Assembly (NCBI GenBank): GCA_009823395.1 | Contig: CM020519.1 | Coordinates: forward strand, 1,663,501-1,727,500 | Source of the DNA: Thamnaconus septentrionalis | Taxonomy: Eukaryota > Chordata > Actinopteri > Tetraodontiformes > Monacanthidae | Direction of reading: 5' to 3' | Length of the DNA stretch: 64,000 bases | In this document: positions 1-41,346 of the stretch, in pieces | How the letters are laid out: every line of letters begins with the position of its first letter | Position numbering within the stretch: the first letter of the stretch is position 1 | Notes under the pieces: generated by a model | What the model saw: the letters and a program-made list of their open reading frames with translations, nothing else | What the model was told of the DNA's origin: nothing | Database searches by the model: none | Made by a program: the position numbers and the translations under genes

Positions 1-739
1 TGGAACGTCGGCGATGAGGATGAGGAGGATGATGATGATGATGATGATGATGGTGGTGGTTTCACGTCCATACATCCTCCATCCGAGGCCCGTCGACCGC
101 AGCATCCTCTCTCACCACAACGCGTTTGATGCTTTCAGGGGCCTCTCGGGTGACAAATCGTGACATGATTGTTTACCCTCAGCCTGAGTGTGTCATGCGT
201 GTACACAATGAAAACCCCATTTTGCCAGGCAACTTGGCAGATGGAATAACAGAAACTGAAAGAAACCGTCTTGACAGAGTGTCCTCTCAAAGGATGTGGA
301 GGATGTTGTTTACATCGCATTCGGCAGCTGTTGGGAAAGTCTTTTTTCAAAATACGAAAAGTCATCTACGCCACAGACACACACTGACACGGATATGTGA
401 ATAATTTGTGTATATATTTTATTTCCTTTTTTTTTTATTCTCTCTTTGCACTCTTGAATTATTTTTTTGCACTGTACATGCTGCTAAAACGAGGCAAATT
501 TCCCCAATGTGAGATAAATAAAGGCATTCTTATTCTTATATAAAGAGGAGAGAGGTGAAAATTGTATGTGCAAAAGGTGATACATACAAGTTGTTTTTTT
601 TTTGTACATATATATATATAAAAAACTTGTTAGATGTTGAATCAGCTGGTGATTGTTTGGCCAAATTGCCAGAGTGTTTTCATGTCTAACTCTAACTTCC
701 ACATTCCATACCTTAACCATTACACCTGCACCTCCCCAG
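1..739 (+). other. NT5DC1 upstream intron
   Basis: This stretch precedes the first visible NT5DC1 exon and ends in a pyrimidine-rich acceptor (AG at 738-739). It holds a short (GAT)n run at 28-53 and T-rich tracts. Small open frames here do not resemble any known protein and I read them as chance. Confidence 0.6.
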
Positions 740-30128
<29,389 letters not shown>

Positions 30129-31640
30129 AATGCAGGGGGATGGGGAGAAAAAAAATGATTCAGCGAAATGAAAAGAGAAAAAAAAAGTAGAAGAGTCGTC
30201 CCTTCACCCTCTGCCTCAGGAGAGGAACGTGCCTCCGTGTTTTCGCCAGTAGTCCCCCCCGCCACCCCGTCCTCCAACCGGATCTCCTCGCCCGCCGCCG
30301 TCCACTGAGCCGCAGACGCCTGCGTTGCTCCTCCTCACGCATTTCCAGACAAAAAAAACAAACAAAAAAAAAACATGTGAATGTAAGCCGCCGCCGTATT
30401 GCTGTGTAATGACGCCACAACCGCCATTCTGAACGTCGTTTTCGTGGTTCAGTAGACCCACGTGGAAGTGTGTGTGTGTCCCACCGCATTGAGTAATGAG
30501 TAGGAAATGTGTCCGGGTGTTTTCTTAATTATTATGCTTTTAATTGTTTTGTTTTGATTTTTTTTTTTTTTTCATGTTTCAGGTTCCACTTTATTTTTCT
30601 TGATCCGATCCAAACTTAAATATGGCTCCATTGTCTTCCCAAAGTGATTTTTTTTCCCTCACAAATTCCTTGGAAGTGATTACCTCAAGACGGCCGTCCA
30701 GATGGTTCAAGTGTGTTTTTCCCATCTTTGTTCGGATAGTTTGACAAAACAAAAGCACACGTGTTTCCCGTCTCCGTCTATAGAACCTTGCGAGCTCACA
30801 GCAGGAAAGTTTTCCATCCCCCCACACACACACACTACTGTAAGGAACCTGAATTTTTTTTTTTAAGACTTTAGTTTTCAATTCCGGTGTGTTAATCTTC
30901 AGGTCATGACCCAGCGTGTTGGCTGTTTGACACTAAAAACACAATAACAGTAACACATAACGGATGATGGTGATGATGACTATGCTAGATGTTCTGTGTT
31001 CTTTTTGGTGCAACAGTAACACGTGCTTTATTTTTGGGTGATTGTCATTAATTGTGGACTACCTGTGATTTCATCCGTATGCAGAATGAGGAAAATATGC
31101 TTTAGCCGACTCCTGAATGGCAATTTTGTCGGTGTGCATATAGGAGTTGTGCCATAATAGTTTGGGAAGGCTAAGTTTGGGAAGGAAGCTCTGCTAAGGA
31201 CAGAGAGAGTTGATATCAAGTGTTTTGGTTTAAGCCATCAAATGGAGAAGCTCTCCCTAAAGTGTCGGTGTTCCTCATGCAGCTGAACCGTCATCTCACT
31301 CATAAAAAAAAACAACAACAACAAAAAAACAATTATGAGAATAAACTGTAAAGAAGCGGCGTATCCTTTAGCATTTATGTGGGATTGGTCGTCTGAAGTA
31401 CTACTTGTGCTGTGTGTGCAAGTGTGTGATGCATACGGCTGTTGTGATTGTACCTCACATCTCTCATCCGACCTGGAAATTTTCAACATGCACATTTGCC
31501 TTATGTAGTAATCATCTGTGGTCTTTTTTTTTAAAAAAAAAAAAAAAAAATGATAATAATAAAAGAAGAAGAAGAAAGAAAATCTGTGTCCCAGTGTTCA
31601 ATAACTGTCCATTAAATAAAAGAGATCTACAATTTTCTTC
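30129..31640 (+). promoter_or_regulatory. NT5DC1: NT5DC1 3' UTR with AATAAA signal
   Basis: Non-coding sequence follows the TAA at 30126-30128. The clearest plus-strand AATAAA is at 31615-31620, giving a 3' UTR of about 1.5 kb. Which signal is used cannot be told from sequence alone. Confidence 0.5.
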
Positions 31641-32130
31641 CATTTGTTTGCATTTGCTTTTCCAAAGTCAGTGCTATTCTGATAGGTAGCTTCATGTTTG
31701 CACCATAACATGGTTTTTACAGTAATGTTGCACCTTATCACACTAAAATTAAAAGCGTTTAGCCCACATTTGAAGTTTGTTAAATGACTTGGAGTAGGTC
31801 GCAGTTACCAGTATGGACCAGGAATAATTTCAGCCAACGTGAAAGTTGGCACCATCTGAATTTGTGGATCTGGCTTATCTCTTATTTTGAAAACCTGCGG
31901 AGTTGTTCAGTTTGTTTTGTGTGAGTTGCATTGAAAGATGCCTTTGCCCTCCACCTGTCAGTGCCACTTTCCCCACACGTTTATCAACGCCGCCTAATTC
32001 AGTTTGTTCATTCAAAAGAGACTATTTGTTTTCTAGGATGGCGTTTCTTTGAAGGAGCTAATTGCTAATGCTACTTGTTTTCCTCTTATTTGGAGGCGAG
32101 GGAGAGGGCGGGAGTTAATAAACGGCATCT
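31641..32130. other. Intergenic gap between NT5DC1 and DSE
   Basis: No coding sequence, repeat or element recognised. In mammals TSPYL4 and TSPYL1 lie near this point; nothing like them is present here. Confidence 0.5.
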
Positions 32131-32521
32131 GCCGAAGTGAAGCTGACAGAGGGGGGGGGACCTTCGTTGAGTGACGGTGTGACTGACTGGGGCTGGGCGG
32201 GTAGTACTGAACTTTTTTTTAGCCGAACGAGGGCGGGCGGCCCCAGAATTGTCGGTGTCTCCTTTAAACCCCCCACCTCACCCCTACTTCCACTCCTCTT
32301 TCCCCCCCTCTCCCCTCCTCACTCCTCGGTCGGCTCCCTCACATTCCTTCCCCTCCGCTGACGGACGATGTTCCGTCCGTGAAAAAAAAAACTTGACTTT
32401 TCACCCCTGCTGACAGCCTAAACGGTGCCGGGAAGACATGACCAAGTCGTCGGCGGCGGCTGCGGCGACGACGACGACGACGGCGGCGGCGTCGAAGGTT
32501 CCAGAGCTTCTCCTCTGACAG
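32131..32521 (+). promoter_or_regulatory. DSE: Candidate DSE promoter and untranslated first exon
   Basis: A GC- and pyrimidine-rich block ends in a strong donor (CTGACAG then GTAACT, exon end 32521). The next coding-strand acceptor with a supported exon is DSE exon 2 at 34961. A short upstream frame from ATG 32438 (poly-Ala/Thr, 26 codons, TGA at 32516-32518) ends just before the donor. Assignment to DSE is inferred from position; no TATA box seen. Confidence 0.4.
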
Positions 32522-32847
32522 GTAACTGAACTTCACTTTCCTGCTAGAAAAAACCTCCCTCTCACTTCTCTTTTTCTTCTACTTAAAGTTCGACTCGTTC
32601 GACGGGAACAAGCCGACTTTTGTTTGCCTGCTTTTTAAATTAAAGTTAGCAAGAGGGAGAGGGGGAACACAACTCACAAGTATCGTTTAAAAAAAAAAAA
32701 AGTTTTCCTTGTGGACTTTTCTAGAACTTGGGGTCTTGTAGGAGGAACGTGGAGGTGTTGAGCTAAAAAACCTCGAGCTGAAGAGGAGAGAGAGAGAAAA
32801 AAGTGGAGAAAGTAGATGGATCATGTTCCCACCGAGCAGAAGAGGAA

Positions 32848-32900
<53 letters not shown>

Positions 32901-34960
32901 CTTTACATGAGGCATATTAATCCCTCGTAACCGCCGTTGTATCATGCTAGTCTGGTAGTTCAGCGGTTCCTGCTAGAAGAAATGGACTTGGACTTTATAT
33001 TTAAAGTTATTTATTATTTTATGATTTTACATTTAAAAAAAATAAAATAAATAAATAATTAAGCGCTTCCAATCGGTTCACCGTGTTTGAAAGTGAAGCT
33101 GTAGCATCTTTACTCAACCTGAACCAGGTTGTTCTGGAGCAGTACTGGTGGTCATGTGGAGGTCGTCGTGTCAAAAATCTCAGCAGTTGTACTTTTTTTT
33201 TTTCCTTTTTTTTTTCCAAATGATGAATAAACCAGAAGTCAACTTTTTTTTTCAAAAATTAAAATTTTCTCTCAAAAGGAATCTTTCAGAATCTCACTAA
33301 ACTGCGGTGCTGAAAATGAGGCAACATATTTGAGGGTGCGAGGACATGTGTCGTAACAATTTTTTTGCGGATGCAGCTAGGAGGCGTGGTGTAATCAGCT
33401 GACTCACCTTTTCAGATTCCAGCGCGAAACCTCAAGACGCATTCGTTTAGCAATAACTGGAATTTACAAAGAAAGGAGTGAATTTCCATTTTCCACAAGC
33501 TTTGCAAAGTAAGTGACTCCGAGCTCCATCAGATGCTACCAAATTCTGAGAAAGATTGTAAGAGAAGAAGAAGAAGAAGAAGAAGATTTTTTTTTTTTGC
33601 CGAATGATGCCGGAAGGTGGCTGCTTTCAATAAAACAGGTTGATGGAAACGGTCCTGGAGTGGGCGAAAGGTACGAACCGTAGCGGGAACATCCAGCGTA
33701 TTAAAATACAAGCGGACACATTTTGACACCAGTGTGTCTTGATGCTCTCGAATCATCGCCAAAAAATCTTCACGCTCACGGAATGGAATGTGAATCCTCC
33801 TGAGGTCAAATGTCAAGATGTATTCTTGGGACATGTGGCGCCTCATCAGCAGTCTTTTCTCCCAACACACACACACACACACACACACAGCCTCCAGGGA
33901 TGGTTCCACTCTGTGCAGAACGTGCAAAATCACAAGCAGAGGGTTTTCCATCAGCTCCCAGCCAAGAGCTGCGCTAAGGTCATGGAATTTACTCCTGTTT
34001 TTGAGTCCCTCTGGTCTCTCTGTGGAGGGCAGAAGCGCTTTGTTTCATCATAATTATTCTTATTATGAGAAATAGTAGCGTCGCCGTGGCAGCGATGGGC
34101 CCTTTCTGCGACCTTCAAGTTCGACCTCCAGGTTTTTTGGCTCTTCGGACAGATCATTATTATTATTATCATTAGCACATGACTATTTGGAGATGTTATT
34201 TACTGACAGCGGGAGGTGTTTCCCACCTGTCAAAATCTGAGCGGTGGGCTACACCCCTGTGATACCCGCTGATATCACACAACACCACCACCACCACCAC
34301 CACCAAGGCTGAAGCTACCGTCGAAACACTTCAACGTACGAAAATAACATCGAAAAAATTGTCCTGCCTATAGCTGCGTGACAGTTTTTTGCAAAATAAA
34401 AGCCATATTTCTAAAATTTTAACAAAGTGCAATCGCGATTTGCAGGTGTTTCCATTGAATGGTGTGAAGCGCAGAAGCCGTAATTCTCGTAGAAAATCTC
34501 GTCCTATGAGATTTGCGAAACCAGTTGACTCAACTGGTCACTGGTCAGTGAACTGGTCACGTGTCCGCTGACGTGTAAATACCCAAAAGGTGTTTCCACG
34601 ACACTTTTGCAATATTCCTCAATCTGGATCCGTGTGGAAAACTACCCCACGAGAGCGTCAAAACCCTTGTGCCATATCTGAGAGGTTCTTCCAGGTTGAG
34701 CTGTTTCCATCGCCAGGTTTTTATTGCGATATTTTTAAATACCCTCCCCGTCGCTATCACAGGCCGGGCTGCCGGGTCGTCAGTTCCCCTCCAGTGTTCT
34801 GCTCGGCCTCCGTCAGCGTGGTGGACGGAAAGCCTGCATCATCAGAACCGCAGCTGTATCTCATTATTCCAGGAATGCGGGAATGCTTCTCTCCCTCCCT
34901 CTCTCTCTCTCTCTCCTCCTCCTCCCTCTCGCTCAGAAATCCGTCTCCTTCCTCCCACAG
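32522..34960 (+). other. DSE intron 1
   Basis: Contains (GT)n at 32851-32899, (AC)n at 33864-33889, (CCA)n near 34285-34303 and a transposon copy at 34371-34745. It ends in a pyrimidine-rich acceptor CTCCCACAG. No coding exon seen. Confidence 0.5.
34371..34745 (+). mobile_element. Short DNA transposon, family B, copy 1 (right end lost)
   Basis: The left end TAGCTGCGTGACAG is followed by AAAATAAAAGCCATATTTCT, TGCAGGTGTTTCCATTGAAT and CACTGGTCAGTGAACTGGTC. The same blocks occur at 52414-52911 and, inverted, at 35556-35885. No right terminal repeat is visible. Confidence 0.7.
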
Positions 34961-35007
34961 CTGAGTCCGACCGGGGCCGACGCCACGCTCCCCTCTCTGA
35001 TGACACC

Positions 35008-36092
35008 ATGAGAGCCCACACCCGCGGGGCGCCCACAGTCTTCTTCATAAGTCTTCTGTGGCCCCTGCTGACGGCGGCGGCGGCGGGCGGAGGAAGTGGA
35101 CCCCAGCGGCGGGATCCCCTTCATGGGGGGCAACTACGAGGGCCACCCCATGCTGTACTTCGGCCGGGCCGAGGTGGAGCAGCTGCAGTCCGCCGCCGCC
35201 GGGACCCACCGCCACATGGCGCGCAGGATCCGGGAGGCCGGCGAGATCATGCTGGAGCGGCCCGAGGAGTACCTGCCGCCGTGGAGCCCCGCCGAGTACA
35301 CGGCCCGCTGGAACGAGGTCTACGGCAACAACCTGGGCCTGCTCTCCATGTTCTGCCTGCTGTACCCGCACCGGGCCGGAGCCCTGGACCTGGCCAAGGA
35401 CTACATGGAGAGGATGGCGGCGCAGCCTAGTTGGTACATTTCCTTGTCTTTAATTCATCTTCATCACTCTTCTGCTTCTTCTTCTTCTTCTTTTCATTAT
35501 CATTATTTTTTATTATTAATATTATTATGACTATGAGTAGTAGTAGTATTGTTATTAACACGTGACCAGTTCACTGACCAGTGAAGATGCCGTGTTTATG
35601 ATTGGACGGAGGAGGAGATGAATATTTTTTACACGTTATCAAAGAGAAAAATACAACAACCATTCTTGACAGCAAACTACATGGAAATGCAGATTTATCG
35701 TAGAAATTCTGTACCTCCATCCTCCTCACAGTGGGGTCTCGCTGGACGAGATTTAAACCAGATTTACGGCAATTCAATGGAAAGACCTGCGAATCCCAGT
35801 TGTACTTTGTGGAAATGTTTTTAGAAATATCGCTTTTATATATATTTTTTTTTTTTGCGGAAAAACTGCCATGGAAACGCAGCTAATGTGAGAACTATTC
35901 TTGCTGGGGTCCAGCAGGACAAGAAGTTCCAAGAATTACAAATGGGCCAAGATATTGACCAGAATTCCTACAGTAAATGAGTTAAAAGCCCGGCTGGATC
36001 CTCTCCCAGCTGCTCCAGGGTGAAGTTCTGGGTGACACCCTGGACAAGTGGCCACTTCATGCAGGGCCACATAGAAAGACAAACATACGTCA

Positions 36093-36150
<58 letters not shown>

Positions 36151-37231
36151 CTACGGTCCATTCAGAGTTCCCAGTTCACCTCACATGCATGTTGCTGGAG
36201 CGCTGGAGGAAGCCAGCAGACACAGTGAGGCCCCAGGGCCTGGGAATCGAACTCGCAACACTCTTGCAGCGTTAACCGCCACTACAGTAATAATAATGAT
36301 TATTATTATTTTATTACTTCACCTCCCGATGCACTCGACCGCTGACTGTTGCTCAAGTGTCAGCGTTTAAAAACCCTGGCAGGCCTCTGCTTGAAAGTGA
36401 GTCCTCGCTGCAGGAAATGTGTTTAGCAGCTGTTTTGCATTGCCGACTCACACACACACACACACACCTACACACGCACAAACACACACACGGACGAGAG
36501 GAAATGAAGTGTTCAGATGTGAGAGCGGCCGGCGCTGATAACCCAGGCTTTGCTAATAAAAAAATAAAAAAAAGTAGAAGAAAGTTTCTGCAGGTTCAGC
36601 AGAGCAGAGTTTCATACTGGAGTTGTGGTTGAGCAGAAGGTGCAGAAACATCACAAACCCCTCTGTGGGGCCTTCAGGGTGAGGCCAGGGTGAGGCTGGG
36701 TGTGGGTGAGGGTTCATCCCCCTGGTTTTGCTGCAGGGCTGCGGGAGGAAGGGGATTCTCAGCAGCAGCAGCTTCAGTGCAGCTGCACTTCGGTGCACCT
36801 TCTCCAAACTTCACAGAGCTTCTCGAGGTTCAAAGTGCTTTGATTTGGCCAACATGCAGACACAGTGGGAAGAAGGAGATAAATCAGGAGCTGGCGTCAG
36901 TGGAGGAGCACTTCAGAGATCAATAGATGAGCCGGAGCCAAGTCCCAACACTTCCTGCAGAAGATCCACGCAGGCTTTTCTCCGTCAGACAGGCAGGAAG
37001 TAGGAGAGACCATGAACTCTCTGTCCTCTGAGTCAGAGCAGGAGACGGAGAGCGAACTGTAGAGTGGCTCCAGGAATCAGTCAGTCAGTCAGTCAGTCAG
37101 TCAGTCAGTCAGTCAGTCAGTCAGCCAGTCAGTCATTCAGCCAGCCAGACAGCCAGTCATTCAGCCAGCCAGTCAGTCAGCCAGTCATTCAGTCAGCCAG
37201 TCAGACAGCCAGCCAGTCAGTCAGTCAGTCA

Positions 37232-37276
<45 letters not shown>

Positions 37277-37383
37277 TCATTCATTCAGTCAGTCAGTCAG
37301 TCAGTCAGCCAGCCAGTCAGTCAGTCAGTCAGTCAGTCAGTCAGCCAGCCAGTCAGTCAGTCAGTCAGTCAGTCAGTCAGTCA

Positions 37384-37420
<37 letters not shown>

Positions 37421-37473
37421 TCAGTCAGCCAGCCAGCCAGCCAGTCAGTCAGTCAGTCAGTCAGTCAGTCAGT

Positions 37474-37504
<31 letters not shown>

Positions 37505-39264
37505 TCAGTCAGTCAGCAGCAGCAGCAGCCTTGTCAGTTATGTTTCCCGACAACCTCAAGAAACCGTCCAGACGGAGAACTTGTGCTTAGTGGCCGAGGA
37601 GCTCCCGCTTCTCTTCTCCTTCTCCTCTTCTGACGCTGCAACTTTTTTCTGTCTGCGTTGTCTTTAAATGGGCTTTTTTAGCACGATCAGCGAGACGTTC
37701 GGGTTCCCCGTGACGATCCCGTTTGATGCGGTTGATGGTTTAACCATGGAAAAAAAAACCAAACAGTTTCCCTCCTCCTTATTAAGGAGCTCAGCCGCTC
37801 TCGGTTTCCAGGTGCAGGCCAGAATTTGCACGTTCAACGCTGGACTTTTATCGCGGCTTTTATCACAATGTCGATTGTGCACCTTTTTTTTTTTCTTTTT
37901 TAATTTCCTCCCCACCGTCTGCATCTGTTTTTTCCTTCCAGGCTGGTGAAGGACGCCCCCTGGGACGAGGTCCCGGTGGCCCACTCCCTGGTGGGCTTCG
38001 CCACCGCCTACGACTTCCTGTTCGAGTACCTGAGCAAGGCGCAGCAGGAGCGCTTCCTGCAGGTCATCGGCAACGCCTCGCGCCTCATGTACGAGAAGTC
38101 CTACGTGCGGGGGTGGGGCTTCCAGTACCTGCACAACCACCAGCCCACCAACTGCGTGGCCCTGCTGACTGGCAGCCTGGTCTACATGACCCAAGGTGAG
38201 TTAGAAATAAAACTTTAGTGAGAAGGTAGTGAAAGGTTTTCGGGCGCGCTTCAAGCTCCAGTGTGTAATATTTGGAGATATTTTGAAGAAGAAACAGCGA
38301 CCTCAAGTGGTGACATTTTAGATTGCAGCGCTCTTTCACTTCCCTCCCCCTCCTGGGTTTGCCAGTGAGCTACAGTGGCCGGCGTTGCCAAACCTGGAGA
38401 CCTCGTCCACCTTCTTCTTCTTCTTCTTCTTCTTCTTCTTCTTCTTCGTTGGTTTATTTGAGGACCTTAGCGTTCGCCCTCATGATGAAAAGTGCTGTCC
38501 GTGGATACCAGACTGGCAGTATGGCGGTGCGCCGATTCTTCCCAGTGGCCACTCGAGGTACTGCGGCAAAACAACGGGCTCGCACGGGAGGTTGAATTCC
38601 AGCTTTGTGTGTTTGCTCGTCGCCGCCTCCTAGCGCTACAGTTCCACTTCGGGGAATTCTGCAGGAATTGAAAGAAAGTGAAAAAAAAAGTGAGGCTTTC
38701 AATCCTCACATTGTAGCATTTCTCTTTAAATTGGTGCCTGATGATGAAGGTGACGGTGCTGATCCTGCATGTGTGCATGCAGCCGGGATCAGATACAGTA
38801 CGGAGAGTCTGGGCCTCCTGCATTCCTCTGGAATTTACCCAGCGGACCGTGAATGAGAGAGAGAGAGAGAGAGAGAAGAGGGGAAAAACTCCAGACTTCC
38901 TGGGTATAAAGTTACCTGGATCTGCAGCAGCCAGAGCGCCACCGCCTGGTGACCAGGAGTCACTGTGTGAGCCTCACTGGTGTCGCTCCGCTCGCTGCTC
39001 ATTGTTTTCTCCGGAACTTTCTCCCACTTTGAGTTTGAAGTGTTTTTTTTTTTTTCCTGCTTCAGATTCTGCAACAATGTTGCAAACCACTGCCCGCTCC
39101 TCCTCCTTCTCCTTCCTCCCCCTCCACTTTTTCTTCCTCCTCCTCTTCCTCCTCTTCTTTCCCCTCTCCATCCCGTTTCCTCCTCCTCCACTTCTTCCTC
39201 TTTCTCCTGTTACTCCTCCTCTTTTTACTTCGTCTCCTCTCATTTCCTCCTTCTACTCCTTCTA

Positions 39265-39339
<75 letters not shown>

Positions 39340-39777
39340 ACGCAGCAACACGTCGGTCACGTCAGACTGAATGTTTCGCTGCAGCCTCGTCTGGAAAGGA
39401 GTTTTTTCTGCTCCGCACGTTGACAAAAGTGACAGATTCTCCCCAACTGTGAATTTTTGCAAACTGTTTGGACTTGTTTGAGTTATTGTGGAGCAGAGAG
39501 GGTAGAGGAGGAGGAGGAGGAGGAGGAGGGGGAGTGTGTACAAGGAGAAGGAAGAAGCTGATTGGTTCCACCTGAACGGTGGTCGGCAGTTGTCAAGTCT
39601 GGTTTTTTTCAGTGGCGCCACGAACCAGGACACGTTTGAGCTGCGTGTCTGTTTTCCACATGGTGGCGCCGCTGGTCTCAGTATGATGTCATTGGGCGTG
39701 CAGGCAAAACAAGGTCCTGAGTGAGGATTTCCATCAAGCCGTCGCAGGAATCAAGGAGCGTGTCTGACACTGTGTTG

Positions 39778-39819
<42 letters not shown>

Positions 39820-40951
39820 GCCTCTCTGCGCAGCGTGCCAGCGGTTCCTGTTTGCTGCCAAATAGTTGCTCCGTGTTTCGCCGGCTGGCTGAGATCCCCG
39901 GAGCCAAAACAAACAGCGTTGGGAAAGATTCCAGGAGACGGAGGTGGAGGTGGGACGGAGGTGGAGATGATGAAAGCTCTGTGTTCAACCTCCTTGTTCT
40001 GATCTTAATCAGTTATGATCCTGGAGCAGCTTTTGATTTACCGCTTTCCCCCAAAAAAATACTTTAAAAAAAGGGGAAAAAAAAGAGAAGCAGTTGAGCC
40101 CTGTGTTTGCAGCCTCCTGCTTAAAAAAAAAAAAGAGCTCAACCCTGCCCTCTGTCTGGCCCCGCCAGGGTACCTGCAGGAGGCCTACCTGTGGACCAAG
40201 CAGGTGCTGTCCATCATGGAGAAGTCGATGGTGCTGCTGCACGACGTGACGGACGGCTCGCTGTACGAGGGCGTGGCCTACGGCACCTACACCACCCGCT
40301 CGCTCTTCCAGTACCTCTTCCTGGTGCAGCGCCACTTTGCCATCGGCCACTTCGACCACCCCTGGCTGCTCAAGCACTTCGACTTCCTGTACCGCACCAT
40401 CCTGCCCGGTGAGCAGCTCGCAAATAAAGAACATGAATCATATCTGACAGGATCGCTTTCACAGATATACATCTAAATAAATACATATATATAAATACAT
40501 GTATATACATGTACACACATATATAAAAATCAATCAATCAAAATCCCGCTGCTGTTGACACGGTCGTCGTCGGCCACTTCCTGTCTTTACGCCGCCCCAC
40601 CACCAGGGTTCCAGCGCACCGTGGCCATCGCCGACTCCAACTACAACTGGTTCTACGGGCCGGAGAGCCAGCTGGTCTTCCTGGACCGCTACGTGCTGAG
40701 GAACGGCAGCGGCAACTGGCTGGCCGAGCTCATCCACCAGAACCGAGTCAAGGAGGGAACTGGCCAGGCTGGCAAGGGCCAACGCTGGTGCACCCTGCAC
40801 ACCGAGTTCATCTGGTGAGAGCCACCTCCTGCTGCTGCTGCTGCTCCTCCTGCTGCTGCTGCTGCTCCTCCTGCTGCTGCTGCTCCTCCTGCTGCTCCTG
40901 CTGCTCCTGCTGCTGCTTCTGCTGCTCCTGCTGCTGCTCCTCCTGCTGCTG

Positions 40952-40994
<43 letters not shown>

Positions 40995-41077
40995 TGCTGC
41001 TGCTGCTGCTGCTGCTCCTGCTGCTGCTCCTGCTGCTGCTGCTGCTGCTGCTCCTGCTGCTGCTGCTCCTGCTGCTG

Positions 41078-41112
<35 letters not shown>

Positions 41113-41235
41113 TCCTGCTGCTGCTGCTCCTGCTGCTGCACCTCCTACTGCTGCTGCTGCCCCTGCTGCTGCTGCTCCTATCCTGCTGCTCTGCTGCTGC
41201 TCCTGCTGCTGCTCCTGCTGCTCCTGCTCCTGCTG

Positions 41236-41269
<34 letters not shown>

Positions 41270-41315
41270 TCCTGCTGCTCCTGCTGCTCCTCCTGCTGCT
41301 GCTCCTGCTGCTGCT

Positions 41316-41346
<31 letters not shown>

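Noticed and set aside
126..404. 92-codon plus-strand frame near the window start
   Set aside because: No similarity to NT5DC1 or any family I know; lies in an intron with no supporting splice sites.
37064..37633. 189-codon Gln-Ser/Pro repeat frame
   Set aside because: Translation of an AGTC/AGCC array in a DSE intron; no start context or conserved flank.
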